From positions 1 to 64,000 of the forward strand of contig JAEWRI010000021.1 in NCBI GenBank assembly GCA_023460085.1: a DNA stretch of 64,000 nt, read 5' to 3'. The translations under genes and the position numbers were made by a program. Source of the stretch: Bacillota bacterium (GTDB taxonomy: Bacteria; Bacillota; Clostridia; Christensenellales; SZUA-584). The notes beneath the pieces were generated by a model. That model searched no databases and was not told the origin of the DNA. It saw only the letters and a list, made by a program, of their open reading frames with translations. Numbering within the stretch: position 1 is the stretch's first letter; every line of letters begins with the position of its first letter. Shown piece after piece: positions 50,210 to 59,368 of this stretch.

Positions 50210-51338
50210 GCTTTTACGCCTTGCGCGAAAGACGCTGAAGGGGCGCTGGGCGGTATTGCCCGCAGCAGGCATTGCCATCGCGGCATTCTGCCTGTGTTTT
50301 GCGGGGACGGCAATACTGGGAGTCCATGCGGAGAAATCAGAGCCGTACGAAATCGAAGTCTCCTCGGGAGAGGGAAAAGGCTTGACTGATGCCAACGCCG
50401 ATGCAGTTGCGAAGATTGAGGATGTGACGGCTGCCACGGCGGTGCTGAAGGTTCCGGTGATACTGAAGGCAGGAACATTTCAAGCGCCGCTGACGCTGAC
50501 TGGCCTCGATTCGGTGTACATTGAGGAGCGCTTTCTGTATGGCGGCGCATACCCTCCAGACAGTGTGATGCCATACATTGTGCTGAACGAGTCCGCGTGC
50601 AGGCAGTTTGCCGTGAAAGAGGGCGATACGGCATCCGAATCTGCGCGCATTGACTGGCTGAACGAAAGCATTGCGGTGGAGATGGGAGAGGACGCCAAGC
50701 CGGTTACCGCCAGGGTCTGCGGAATACTGGAGGAACAGGAAGACACGGAGATACCCATGGCGTACGTCAGCCTGGCTTGCGCAAAAGCGTTGCTGAAACA
50801 GAGCGGACAGGCGGCGGATTATACCGCCATTCTCGCGCGCGTCACGGATATCGGCTGCGCGGAGAAGGTGTCGGGTGAGATAATGGCACTGGGCTTGACA
50901 GTGACCAATTCCACTGCGGAGCTTCAGACGGGGTGGAACCAAAGACTAGAGCAGAGCGCGTATCTCGCCGCAACGGGCGCATTTGGTTTGCTTTGCGCCG
51001 GGGTGCTGCTGGCAGCATGGCGAAAGATATCCCGGCTGGAGAATTGTGCTGCATGGGAAACGCTGAAAACGCTGGGCATGTCAGCCCGAATGCAGCGCAG
51101 ACTGTTTGCAGCTCAGGCAGTGATAACTGCGGTCACAGGCAAGGCAATCGGCATTGCGGTAAGCCTTGCGCTGCCATCCTTTCTATTCGCGGAAGCATCG
51201 GAAGTAATGTTCAAGCTGCAGCCTCCGGCGCTTGCCGTATTGATATCGGCCGCTTTGTGCATGCTGACGACGCTGTCTGCATTCGCGTTGGTAAGAGATA
51301 ATGCCCATATGAGCGGACAGCGGAGTGTGGAGCACTAA
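50196..51338 (+). CDS. MacB/FtsX-like ABC permease
   Basis: This 380-residue protein has one N-terminal helix (about 20-42), a large extracellular region (about 45-250) and three C-terminal helices, the 1+3 topology of MacB/FtsX mechanotransmission permeases. The FtsX-type coupling region is GRRRISRLENCAAWETLKTLG-like near 285, with WETLKTLGMSARMQRR. It overlaps the upstream gene by 14 bp. Its ATPase is presumably the degenerate one at 48147. Confidence 0.82.
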   Translation: MRTTELLRLARKTLKGRWAVLPAAGIAIAAFCLCFAGTAILGVHAEKSEPYEIEVSSGEGKGLTDANADAVAKIEDVTAATAVLKVPVILKAGTFQAPLTLTGLDSVYIEERFLYGGAYPPDSVMPYIVLNESACRQFAVKEGDTASESARIDWLNESIAVEMGEDAKPVTARVCGILEEQEDTEIPMAYVSLACAKALLKQSGQAADYTAILARVTDIGCAEKVSGEIMALGLTVTNSTAELQTGWNQRLEQSAYLAATGAFGLLCAGVLLAAWRKISRLENCAAWETLKTLGMSARMQRRLFAAQAVITAVTGKAIGIAVSLALPSFLFAEASEVMFKLQPPALAVLISAALCMLTTLSAFALVRDNAHMSGQRSVEH

Positions 51339-51366
51339 AACGTTAAACCTGCGATTCACTTTCATT

Positions 51367-51415
51367 ATGGTAAAAAACACAGATGGATGTTTTCATATCC
51401 ATCTGAAATTACCAT
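51367..51415 (+). terminator. Hairpin ending the envelope island
   Basis: CAGATGGAT (51380-51388) and ATCCATCTG (51397-51405) form a 9-bp stem, extended by ATGGTAA and TTACCAT. There is no T tract, so termination is uncertain. Confidence 0.5.
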
Positions 51416-51505
51416 ACAAAAGAAACAGTGCATATCTAATATTACGCCGCTAATGTAGCTATATTGGCGCTGTTATCCGCATACAATAAAATTATCAAAA
51501 TACAC

Positions 51506-51534
51506 TTGACACAAAAGGATGGTTTATGTATAGT
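51506..51534 (+). promoter_or_regulatory. Promoter of the second sugar operon
   Basis: TTGACA (51506-51511), 17-bp spacer and TATAGT (51529-51534), 84 bp before the amidohydrolase gene. Confidence 0.85.
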
Positions 51535-51548
51535 GTAGCCATACCAAG

Positions 51549-51561
51549 TACAACGTTAAAC
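51549..51561 (+). promoter_or_regulatory. Candidate LacI-type operator TACAACGTTAAAC
   Basis: This 13-mer occurs again, identical, at 63189-63201 and with one change at 51336-51348. It approximates the palindrome GTTTAACGTTAAAC with the central CG usual in LacI-family operators. It lies just after the transcription start expected for the promoter at 51506. The likely regulator is encoded at 60216. Confidence 0.65.
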
Positions 51562-51617
51562 CGCCATGCGGACTCAATGCGAAACCTTCAAGACAAAGTT
51601 GTCAGAGAGGGGAAGCC

Positions 51618-52364
51618 ATGATTATCGATTCGCACGCGCATCTTGGGACAGACCGCATTTTCGACGAATACAGAGACGAAAAAGAAATACTCGATACAAT
51701 GGACAGCAACGGGATTGACGCCACGTTGGTGCAGCCCATGTTCGGCACGATCGATCTGCCGGGCATCCGTGAAAACCACGACAGGATTTTTCGATTTTCG
51801 CAGGAACAGCCCCGGCGCATATTCGGGATGATCTCCATGACCCCGCTGATTCACGAAGCCGATTTTTTTAACGAAGCGAAGCGCTGTGTCAAAGAGCTGG
51901 GCTTTGTTGGGATGAAGATTCATCCCGTGTGTCATGCGGTAAATCCCGCTTCAAACCTCGGCAGAATGGTATGGGACGTTTGCGGACAGCTGGATATTCC
52001 CATCATGATTCATACTGGCGCGGGAATTCCCTTCGCATTGCCGGCCATGACGATAGGGCGTTGCAAGGAGTTCAGGAATGTGAAATGTATTCTGGCGCAC
52101 GCCGGAATGATCTCCTTCGTGGGAGAAGCGTTTCTCGCCATGGCGGAATGTCCTAACGCTTACGTTGACACCTCATGGACAGCGCCCCATCATATTGAAC
52201 ATTTTGTGCACCTGTATGGTGCCGAGAGGGTCATGTTCGCCGGGGACGAGGCGGCGAATGTGCCGGTGGAAGTAGCGAAATACAAATCGCTAAAATTGTC
52301 CGATGACGATGTGGAGCAATGCCTCTGGAAGACGGCAAACGAAGTATTCAGGCTGGGTTTTTAG
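51618..52364 (+). CDS. Amidohydrolase (amidohydrolase-2 type TIM barrel)
   Basis: This 248-residue protein has the HAH metal motif (6-8), GMKIHPV, IMIHTG, ILAHAG and an acidic GDEAAN segment near 210, the usual ligands of the ACMSD/amidohydrolase-2 group, which hydrolyse or decarboxylate small acids or lactones. As first gene of the sugar operon it may open a lactone or act on a sugar acid. RBS GAGAGGGG. Confidence 0.85.
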   Translation: MIIDSHAHLGTDRIFDEYRDEKEILDTMDSNGIDATLVQPMFGTIDLPGIRENHDRIFRFSQEQPRRIFGMISMTPLIHEADFFNEAKRCVKELGFVGMKIHPVCHAVNPASNLGRMVWDVCGQLDIPIMIHTGAGIPFALPAMTIGRCKEFRNVKCILAHAGMISFVGEAFLAMAECPNAYVDTSWTAPHHIEHFVHLYGAERVMFAGDEAANVPVEVAKYKSLKLSDDDVEQCLWKTANEVFRLGF

Positions 52365-52537
52365 CGCGCGATCGCGTTGTATCCCTGCCTGTTTTATTTT
52401 AATATGGTTTAACGATTTCCTTTTAATATTTGCATTTTGCTACGGGATACGCGGCTTGTTTGCCGTGCCCGCAGGCAAACGGCAGGTTGCGCTGCCGGAA
52501 TTACAGGTATCCCTAAAAACGTAAAGGAGAAGCCGCA

Positions 52538-53548
52538 ATGAAAAAAACAAGATTGGTCCTGACCCTGGTATTGGTACTGGTTATGGTGGCCAGCCTCGGC
52601 GCGTGCGGGAAGGAAGCAGCCAATAAGCCCGGCGCAGGAGGGAAGGCGTTCAAGGTAGGCTATATCGTAGCGGACCTTGAAAACCCGGCGTGGAACGCGC
52701 TGGCTACCGGTTTCATCGACAAGTCCAAAGAGCTCGGCATGGAACCTACCGCCGTCAGCTCCAGCGGACAGGCGGCGACGCAGCTGAAAAACGCGCAGGA
52801 CATGATCGCTGCGGAATATAACGCGGTGGTGGTATCCGGTACGGACAGCTCCAGCGCCAATGCCACGGTGAAAGCGCTCAATGAAGCGGACATCCCCGTA
52901 TTCATTCTGCACATCAAACCCGATGATCCTACGGCTACGTTCATGGCTATGGGAGACGCGCAGAATACGCAGGGCAACTACGACGCGGGCAAATACCTCG
53001 CCGATACCTACAAGACGAAGGGGATGACCGGCACCGCCGCTGAAATCACCATCAGCCTTGCGCGAAGCAATGGCGCGGCCCGTCACGAAGGCTTCAAGAA
53101 GGCCATGGACGAGGCGGGTATCGAACTGAAGGACATCAAAGAAGCGATTACGTATACCCGTGACGAGTCGTACAAGTTCACACAGGATCTGCTGACTGCC
53201 AACCCCAACCTGTCCATACTGTGGTGCAATTATGACGAAGCGGTGCTGGGCGCGATGAAGGCCATCGAGGATGCGGGCAGGACGGGCGAAATCCTGCTCG
53301 GCGGCTTTGACGGTTCGCCCGAGAGCCTCAAAGCGGTGATGGATGGGAAGATCAGCGTGATGGCGGTGCAGCCGCTGTACGAGCACGGGACCCTGATGGC
53401 GCAGGAAATCTATGATTACCTCTCAAATGGGACACAGCCTGAAACCTTCTCTACGCCCTGCCCGCTGGTAACGACAGAAAATGCTTCTACGGAAGCCGAG
53501 AAGTATCTGTCGGCATGCTTCGGGCCGACCGCAAAATTCCCGGAATAA
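52538..53548 (+). CDS. Sugar ABC transporter substrate-binding lipoprotein (RbsB-like)
   Basis: This 336-residue periplasmic-binding protein has a lipoprotein signal ending LGAC (Cys23) and the Peripla_BP_4 pattern FKVGYIVADLENPAWNALATG and VVVSGTDSSSANATV. It would bind a monosaccharide or polyol in the way RbsB does. RBS AAAGGAG. A 13-bp hairpin separates it from the ATPase gene. GTTTAACG, half of the candidate operator, occurs upstream at 52407-52414. Confidence 0.93.
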   Translation: MKKTRLVLTLVLVLVMVASLGACGKEAANKPGAGGKAFKVGYIVADLENPAWNALATGFIDKSKELGMEPTAVSSSGQAATQLKNAQDMIAAEYNAVVVSGTDSSSANATVKALNEADIPVFILHIKPDDPTATFMAMGDAQNTQGNYDAGKYLADTYKTKGMTGTAAEITISLARSNGAARHEGFKKAMDEAGIELKDIKEAITYTRDESYKFTQDLLTANPNLSILWCNYDEAVLGAMKAIEDAGRTGEILLGGFDGSPESLKAVMDGKISVMAVQPLYEHGTLMAQEIYDYLSNGTQPETFSTPCPLVTTENASTEAEKYLSACFGPTAKFPE

Positions 53549-53569
53549 GAATTATCCGGCACTGGGCCC

Positions 53570-53602
53570 GCTGTGCGGGAGAGGCAGCTTCTCCCGCACA
53601 GC
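53570..53602 (+). other. Intercistronic hairpin between binding-protein and ATPase genes
   Basis: GCTGTGCGGGAGA (53570-53582) and TCTCCCGCACAGC (53590-53602) form a perfect 13-bp stem with a 7-base loop and no following T tract. It probably stabilises the upstream mRNA or attenuates the downstream part. Confidence 0.7.
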
Positions 53603-53618
53603 AATCGTTTGAGAAGGA

Positions 53619-55124
53619 ATGAACGAAATGGATTATATTCTGGAAGCCGCCGGGATCAGCAAGTCCTTTGGCGGAATCAAAGCGCTGGATACTGTTGCGT
53701 TCAGAATGAAGCAGGGAGAGATCCATTGCCTGGTCGGTGAAAACGGCGCGGGAAAGTCCACGCTGGGCAAGATTTTCGCGGGCATACATGCTCCCGACGA
53801 AGGGACAATCACCGTTGCGGGTACGGGATTCACGCACATGACACCCATCCGGGCGAAGGAACTGAAGATTGCGATGGTGACGCAGGAACTAAACCTCATG
53901 CCCGATCTCTCCATTGCCGAAAACATATTCATGTTTGAAAAGGAAAGCTATAACGGCACGTTTCTGGACAGGAAGAGGATCAACCAAAAGGCGGAAAAGC
54001 TTTTCGGACAGTTCAATCTCTCCAATTTGCCTTCGGTAACCACCAAGGTCGGGAACCTGACGGTGGCGCATCAGCAGATTGTCGAGATCATGAAAGCCAT
54101 GTCTCAAAAGAATAACATACTCATCTTTGACGAGCCCACCACGGCGCTGTCCATCAACGAGGTGGAGCAGCTGTTTAAGCTGATGCGCCGCCTGAAGGGT
54201 GATGGGGTTTCCATCGTGCTGGTTACACACCGCTTCAAAGAAATATTTGATGTAGGGGATCTCGTCACCGTGTTATGTGACGGCAGGATCGTTCGTGAAA
54301 GGATACCGGTTAAAGAGCTGGACGAGTTCAAGCTGGTCAAGCTGATGGTCGGGCGGGATATCAAAGATTTCTTCGGAGTGAAAGAGACCATACCGATTGG
54401 CGAACCCGTACTGGAAGTAAAAGGGCTTTCCGACGGAAAGATGCTGAAGAACATCGATTTTACGGTGCACAGAAGCGAGATTCTGGGTTTCGCGGGCTTG
54501 GTGGGCGCGGGGCGTACGGAGATCATGGAGACCATATTCGGCGTGCGCAAAATGACGGCGGGAGAAATTCTGCTGAACGGGAAGCCCATCCGAAACCGCT
54601 CTATTAAAAAAACTGTGCAAAACGGCATTTCTCTCATACCGGAGGATCGGAAGCTGAAAGGGCTCGCGGTCAATCTGCCGGTGAGCTCCAACATCAATCA
54701 GGTCAGCATGAACCTGAAAAGAGCGATTCTGGTTCATGAAAGGCAGTTCGCGGATAAAAACAAAGAGATGATAGACAGGCTGAACATTAAAATAAAAGGA
54801 ATGTCTCAGAGAGTAACCAATCTTTCGGGTGGAAACCAGCAGAAGGTGCTGCTGGGCAAATGGCTGTCGCAGGATCCTTCGGTGTTCATTTTCGACGAGC
54901 CTACGAGAGGCATTGATGTTGGGACAAAGACCGAGATTTATGAATTGATAAAGGGGCTTGCCAAGGCTGGAAAGGCCATCGTAATGGTGTCCAGTGAGAT
55001 GCAGGAACTGATAGCGATATGCGACCGCGTCATTGTAGTAAATGAAGGCAGGATCGTAGCGGAGTTTGAGCGTGAAGAAGCCACAGAACAAAGAATACTG
55101 GAAAAAGCGATACCTGGAAAGTGA
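53619..55124 (+). CDS. Sugar ABC transporter ATPase, two-domain (RbsA-like)
   Basis: This 501-residue ATPase has two nucleotide-binding halves. The first has Walker A GENGAGKST and Walker B FDEPT; its signature reads LTVAHQQIVEI. The second has the usual degenerate Walker A GLVGAGRTE, then LSGGNQQKV and FDEPTRGID. This is the CUT2 arrangement for ribose, xylose or autoinducer-2-type uptake. The ATG at 53619 or 53628 may be used; AGAAGGAA precedes them. Confidence 0.94.
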   Translation: MNEMDYILEAAGISKSFGGIKALDTVAFRMKQGEIHCLVGENGAGKSTLGKIFAGIHAPDEGTITVAGTGFTHMTPIRAKELKIAMVTQELNLMPDLSIAENIFMFEKESYNGTFLDRKRINQKAEKLFGQFNLSNLPSVTTKVGNLTVAHQQIVEIMKAMSQKNNILIFDEPTTALSINEVEQLFKLMRRLKGDGVSIVLVTHRFKEIFDVGDLVTVLCDGRIVRERIPVKELDEFKLVKLMVGRDIKDFFGVKETIPIGEPVLEVKGLSDGKMLKNIDFTVHRSEILGFAGLVGAGRTEIMETIFGVRKMTAGEILLNGKPIRNRSIKKTVQNGISLIPEDRKLKGLAVNLPVSSNINQVSMNLKRAILVHERQFADKNKEMIDRLNIKIKGMSQRVTNLSGGNQQKVLLGKWLSQDPSVFIFDEPTRGIDVGTKTEIYELIKGLAKAGKAIVMVSSEMQELIAICDRVIVVNEGRIVAEFEREEATEQRILEKAIPGK

Positions 55125-55134
55125 GTGATGAAGG

Positions 55135-56109
55135 ATGGGCGAAAAGACTTTGACCAACAGGAACCGATGGGCTTTCCTCAAAAACAACAGTATTGAAGCT
55201 GCGGTAGGAGGCGTTCTGGTTCTTTTATTCATTATTTTCTCAATAGCGTCCCCGTATTTCTTTAAGGCGACAAACCTGTCGAATGTACTTTACCAGGTGA
55301 GCGCCATCGGGATACTTGCGGTGGGGCAGACGATGGTGATACTGACCGGCGGCATCGATCTGTCCATCGGCGGCATTTTCACGCTGTCGGGCTGGATCAT
55401 GTGCTTTTTGGTACAGCGCGCCGGTCTGGGTGTGGGCTTGGCTGCCGGCTTGAGCGTAGGACTGATAGCAGGCGCCATCAACGCGGTGTTGATATCCTAC
55501 GCGCGGCTGGAGCCGTTCATCGTCACGCTGGGCACGATGTCCATATTCAACGGCACGGTGTATATCATATCGAACTCGAAAGCGGTGTCCAACCTGCCCG
55601 AGATTATGGCCAATATCGACAGATACAGAATTTTCGGCGTGATACCGAGCTACGTGTTTATCATGCTGCTGGTATTTGTGCTGGGGCAATTGTTCCTTTC
55701 GTTTACCAAACCCGGGCGGATGATATACGCCATCGGCAGCAATGAGCTGGCGGCGCAGTTCGCGGGAATCCGTGTCAGGTTATACAAGATGCTTCCGTAT
55801 ATCATCACCGGCTTTCTGTGCTTCATCGCATCCTTCGTACAGTCCGCGCACCTGTTGGCCATCGACGCGAACGCGGGTATCAATCAGAACCTGGACAGCA
55901 TTACGGCGGTGGTTATCGGCGGCGCGAGTCTGCTGGGCGGCAGAGGCTCTCTGGTGGGCACCGCGATAGGCGTACTGCTGATCGGCGTGCTGGGCAACGG
56001 GCTTAACCTATTGGGCGTGGGTTCCTATTGGCAGCGCGTCGTTGTGGGCATTATACTGATTGCGGCGGTAGCCATCCAGAGAATGTCCATCATGAGAGAA
56101 TCCAAATAA
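55135..56109 (+). CDS. Sugar ABC transporter permease (RbsC-like)
   Basis: This 324-residue CUT2 permease has eight to ten helices. Its ILTGGIDLSIGGIFTLSG and AVVIGGASLLGGRGSLVGT segments are typical of RbsC. It lies 10 bp after the ATPase gene and serves as the homodimeric channel. RBS GAAGGA upstream of the ATG at 55135. Confidence 0.94.
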   Translation: MGEKTLTNRNRWAFLKNNSIEAAVGGVLVLLFIIFSIASPYFFKATNLSNVLYQVSAIGILAVGQTMVILTGGIDLSIGGIFTLSGWIMCFLVQRAGLGVGLAAGLSVGLIAGAINAVLISYARLEPFIVTLGTMSIFNGTVYIISNSKAVSNLPEIMANIDRYRIFGVIPSYVFIMLLVFVLGQLFLSFTKPGRMIYAIGSNELAAQFAGIRVRLYKMLPYIITGFLCFIASFVQSAHLLAIDANAGINQNLDSITAVVIGGASLLGGRGSLVGTAIGVLLIGVLGNGLNLLGVGSYWQRVVVGIILIAAVAIQRMSIMRESK

Positions 56110-56130
56110 ACGAATAACGGAGACAGCACA

Positions 56131-56511
56131 ATGACGATTATCACGCGGGAGAAACTCGAAAAGAACAAACTGCCCGGAAGGGTGATTGAGAAAGCGGTCG
56201 GCATCGACGCGTATTCCAAATCGATGAAGATGACCATTGGTTTTGCGACGTACAGCATACAGTCGGGCGTGATGGAGCCGCACCAGCATGCGGAGGAAAC
56301 CGTATTCATCACCCGGTCAAAGGGCGGATGCCTGCGCTTTGGTCCGGAGAAGAACGACCTTCCGAACGCCGTTCCGCTGGCGGAAGGAATGATACTGCAC
56401 ATCCCGGAACTGGAGTGGCACGTATTCGAGTACGACGAGGGCGGCATGGTGGAAATTATGTACATCTATGGGCAGGTGGACAACATCCGGCCCGAAGAAA
56501 TCAGGAAATAA
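56131..56511 (+). CDS. Cupin-domain protein
   Basis: This 126-residue protein has the cupin metal motifs: MEPHQHAEETVFI (with His-x-His and Glu) and a second His in LEWHVFEYDEGG. Small cupins of this sort act as sugar isomerases, epimerases or sensors. In this operon it may isomerise a keto-sugar; function is not fixed. 21 bp after the permease gene. Confidence 0.82.
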   Translation: MTIITREKLEKNKLPGRVIEKAVGIDAYSKSMKMTIGFATYSIQSGVMEPHQHAEETVFITRSKGGCLRFGPEKNDLPNAVPLAEGMILHIPELEWHVFEYDEGGMVEIMYIYGQVDNIRPEEIRK

Positions 56512-56520
56512 GGTGAACGC

Positions 56521-57267
56521 ATGTTGTTTAATGGTGAAACCGCAATCATCACCGGCGGCGCTCAGGGCATCGGCAAAGCCATTGCGGAGGAGTTTGCGCG
56601 TGAGGGCGCTTTCCCGGTAATCTTCGACATCTCGGAGGAGAAAGGCAGCGCGGCCGCGGAGGAAATCAAGGCAAACGGCCATGGCGCAATGTTTGTGCGG
56701 TGCGACGTGTCCAGCGCGAAGGACATCACGCGCGCCGTAGCGGAAACCGGCGAAAAGCGGAATACCATCGATATCCTCGTGAACAACGCGGGCATACTGC
56801 ACTCCACGCCCGTGGAAGAAATCACGGAGGAGGAATGGGACCGCATGATGGCAGTCAATCTGAAGAGCGTTTTCTTTATGGTACAGCAGGTGCTGCCCTA
56901 TATGAAGGCGCAGCATAAAGGCCGCGTCGTTAACATCTCCTCACTGGCAGGGAGAATGGGCGGCTTCGCCAACGGGCTGGGATACACGGCGACAAAGGCC
57001 GGGATCATTGGGCTGACGTACGGTTTCGCGCGCCGCCTCGCGCCCTTTGGCGTTACCGTCAACGCCATCGCGCCGGGAACGACGGAGACGGATATTCTGA
57101 AGGCGTTTACGCCGGAAAGAATCCGGGAGCTCAGCGATTCGGTGCCCATCAAACGGCTGGGCAAGCCGCAGGACATCGCCAACGCGGCGGTGTTTATGGC
57201 CTCGGATAAAGCGTCCTTCATGACGGGCGCGGTCGTCGATATCAACGGGGGCATGTTCATGGGCTGA
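56521..57267 (+). CDS. SDR-family oxidoreductase (FabG-like)
   Basis: This 248-residue classical SDR has TGGAQGIGKAI (11-21), NNAG, VNISSLAG and YTATK, the full cofactor and catalytic set. The C-terminal MTGAVVDINGGMFMG is typical. In a sugar operon it is likely a polyol or sugar-acid dehydrogenase rather than a fatty-acid enzyme. Confidence 0.92.
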   Translation: MLFNGETAIITGGAQGIGKAIAEEFAREGAFPVIFDISEEKGSAAAEEIKANGHGAMFVRCDVSSAKDITRAVAETGEKRNTIDILVNNAGILHSTPVEEITEEEWDRMMAVNLKSVFFMVQQVLPYMKAQHKGRVVNISSLAGRMGGFANGLGYTATKAGIIGLTYGFARRLAPFGVTVNAIAPGTTETDILKAFTPERIRELSDSVPIKRLGKPQDIANAAVFMASDKASFMTGAVVDINGGMFMG

Positions 57268-57326
57268 CGCCGCGGCGTAACGCGGCAGGGAATGAAACCA
57301 ATCTGCACGTAAGGGGTGAGAATGTA

Positions 57327-58346
57327 ATGGAATATGACAGCTACACCAAACCGCTGAAAGCGCCTGCCGGGTTGAGCGCCGATACCATGAAGGAGATGCT
57401 GCGCAAGATGTGTCTCATCCGGGAGTTCGACACCAAGGTGCGGGAGCTCTGGATGGCCAACAAGATAGCGGGCATTGCGCACAGCTATGTCGGCGCGGAG
57501 GCTATCGGCGTGGGCGCATGCGCGGCGCTGCAGCCCGACGACTACATTACCAGCACGCACCGCGGCCACGGGCATACCATCGCCAAGGGCGCCAACCTGA
57601 ACACCATGATGGCGGAGCTCTTTGGCAAGTACGAAGGCTACAACCGGGGCAAGGGAGGCTCCATGCATATCGCCGACGTAGAGCATGGCATGCTGGGCGC
57701 GACAGGAATCGTGGGCAGCGGAATGCCCATCGCCCTTGGCAGCGCGCTTTCGGCCTATGTGCTGGGCAACAGGAAGGTTACCATCTGCTTTCACGGCGAC
57801 GGCGGTACCAACCAAGGCGTATGGCATGAAAGCCTCAACATGGCGGCGGCATGGAAGCTGCCGGCGGTGTTCGTCATCGAGAACAATCAAATGGCCATTG
57901 CGACATGCCTCAACCGGGTGGCGTGCGAGACGGAGCTGTATAAGCGGGCCGTGGGGTACGGCATCCCCGGGGTGCTGGTGGACGGCTTCAACATCTTAGA
58001 CGTATACGAGGCGGTGAAGGAAGCCGTAGACCGTGCGAGAATCGGGGGCGGCCCCACGCTCATAGAGTGCCGTTTTCTGCGCCTGCTGGGCCACTTTGTC
58101 GGAGATGACCAGTGGTACCGGAACCTGGACGACGTGAAGCCTTATTGGGAGAACTGCCCGATAAAACGGCTGAAGGCATACATGGCGGAGAGCGGCATCG
58201 CCAGCGCGGAAGAGCTGGAGGCCATCAATGAGAAGGCCGTCGCGGACGTTGCGGAGGCGATACGGTACACCGAAGAGGATTGCACCGAGCCGCCCGCGGA
58301 AACGCTCTACGAAGACCTGTATGCCAACGGCGAGATCATCGAGTAA
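57327..58346 (+). CDS. Thiamine-diphosphate dehydrogenase E1 alpha-type subunit
   Basis: This 339-residue protein matches the alpha subunit of pyruvate/acetoin-type dehydrogenase E1. It has the diphosphate motif GDGGTNQGVWHESLNMA, ending ENN (about 151-185), and GGSMHIADVEHG near 110. The beta subunit follows 15 bp downstream. E1 decarboxylates a 2-oxo acid or splits acetoin and transfers the acyl group to a lipoyl domain. No E2 core or E3 is in the window, but a lone lipoyl domain is at 63241. Confidence 0.92.
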   Translation: MEYDSYTKPLKAPAGLSADTMKEMLRKMCLIREFDTKVRELWMANKIAGIAHSYVGAEAIGVGACAALQPDDYITSTHRGHGHTIAKGANLNTMMAELFGKYEGYNRGKGGSMHIADVEHGMLGATGIVGSGMPIALGSALSAYVLGNRKVTICFHGDGGTNQGVWHESLNMAAAWKLPAVFVIENNQMAIATCLNRVACETELYKRAVGYGIPGVLVDGFNILDVYEAVKEAVDRARIGGGPTLIECRFLRLLGHFVGDDQWYRNLDDVKPYWENCPIKRLKAYMAESGIASAEELEAINEKAVADVAEAIRYTEEDCTEPPAETLYEDLYANGEIIE

Positions 58347-58361
58347 GCGAGGGTGGGAACG

Positions 58362-59351
58362 ATGAGAAAGATAACCATACGGGAAGCCTTGAATGAAGCG
58401 ATGAACGAGGAAATGGCGCGCGACGAAAGGGTTATCGCGCTGGGCTGCGATATCGGCGTGCGCGGCGGCCCGTTCGCGGTAACGCGCGGCCTGCTGGATC
58501 GGTACGGCGAAAAGCGTGTATGGGATACGCCCATTTCCGAGGCGTCATTTACGGGCGCGGGCGTGGGCGCGGCGGCTACCGGGTTGCGCCCCATCGTGGA
58601 GATACTGTATTCCGACTGGATTACGCTCGCGATGGATCAGATCGTCAACATGGGCGCGAAGATGCGCTACATGTTTGGCGGCAAGGTCAACATGCCCCTG
58701 GTGATCCGCGCGCCCTTCGGCGCGGGCAACTGCTATGCCGCGCAGCATTCGCAGAGCTTCGAAAACTGGTTCAACCATGTGCCGGGCTTAAAGGTGGTTG
58801 CGCCCTGCACGCCGTACGATATGAAGGGACTGCTGAAAGCGTCCATTCGGGACGACAATCCGGTGATATTCTTCGAGCACAAACGGGCGTACGCGTTCAA
58901 GGGCGACGTTCCGGAAGCGGAAGAGGAGTACGTCGTCCCCATCGGGAAAGCCTCTGTCATTAAAGAAGGGACGGATGTGACGGTGGTGACGTATTCGTAT
59001 ATCACCACCCGGGTCATGAATGCGGTGGCGCAGCTGGAGCGGGAGGAAAACGTTTCTGTTGAAGTCATCGATCTGCGTACCATTATGCCGCTGGATTATG
59101 AAACCGTGATGGCGTCCGTCAGGAAGACCCGCCGCTTCGTCGTGGTGCATGAGGACAATGTGCGCGGCGGCATCGGCGGCGATATCATTGCCGAGGTGAT
59201 TAACCGGGGCTACGACGACCTGAAAGCACCGCCGCTGCGCGTGGGCGGCCTCAACGTCCCCATGCCGTTCAACCGCGGTCTGGAAAATCTGGTGATACCC
59301 GACGAAGCGAAAATAAACGCGGCGCTGAAGCGGGTGCTGGCCTACAAATAG
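58362..59351 (+). CDS. Thiamine-diphosphate dehydrogenase E1 beta-type subunit
   Basis: This 329-residue protein matches AcoB/PdhB-type beta subunits: SEASFTGAGVGAAATGLRP, CYAAQHSQSFENWF with active-site His, DDNPVIFFEHKRAY and VEVIDLRTIMPLD. The ATG at 58362 follows GAGGGTGGG; a GTG at 58353 is inside that site. It forms the heterotetramer with the upstream alpha subunit. Confidence 0.92.
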   Translation: MRKITIREALNEAMNEEMARDERVIALGCDIGVRGGPFAVTRGLLDRYGEKRVWDTPISEASFTGAGVGAAATGLRPIVEILYSDWITLAMDQIVNMGAKMRYMFGGKVNMPLVIRAPFGAGNCYAAQHSQSFENWFNHVPGLKVVAPCTPYDMKGLLKASIRDDNPVIFFEHKRAYAFKGDVPEAEEEYVVPIGKASVIKEGTDVTVVTYSYITTRVMNAVAQLEREENVSVEVIDLRTIMPLDYETVMASVRKTRRFVVVHEDNVRGGIGGDIIAEVINRGYDDLKAPPLRVGGLNVPMPFNRGLENLVIPDEAKINAALKRVLAYK

Positions 59352-59368
59352 GAAGGGAGGAGAGCAAC

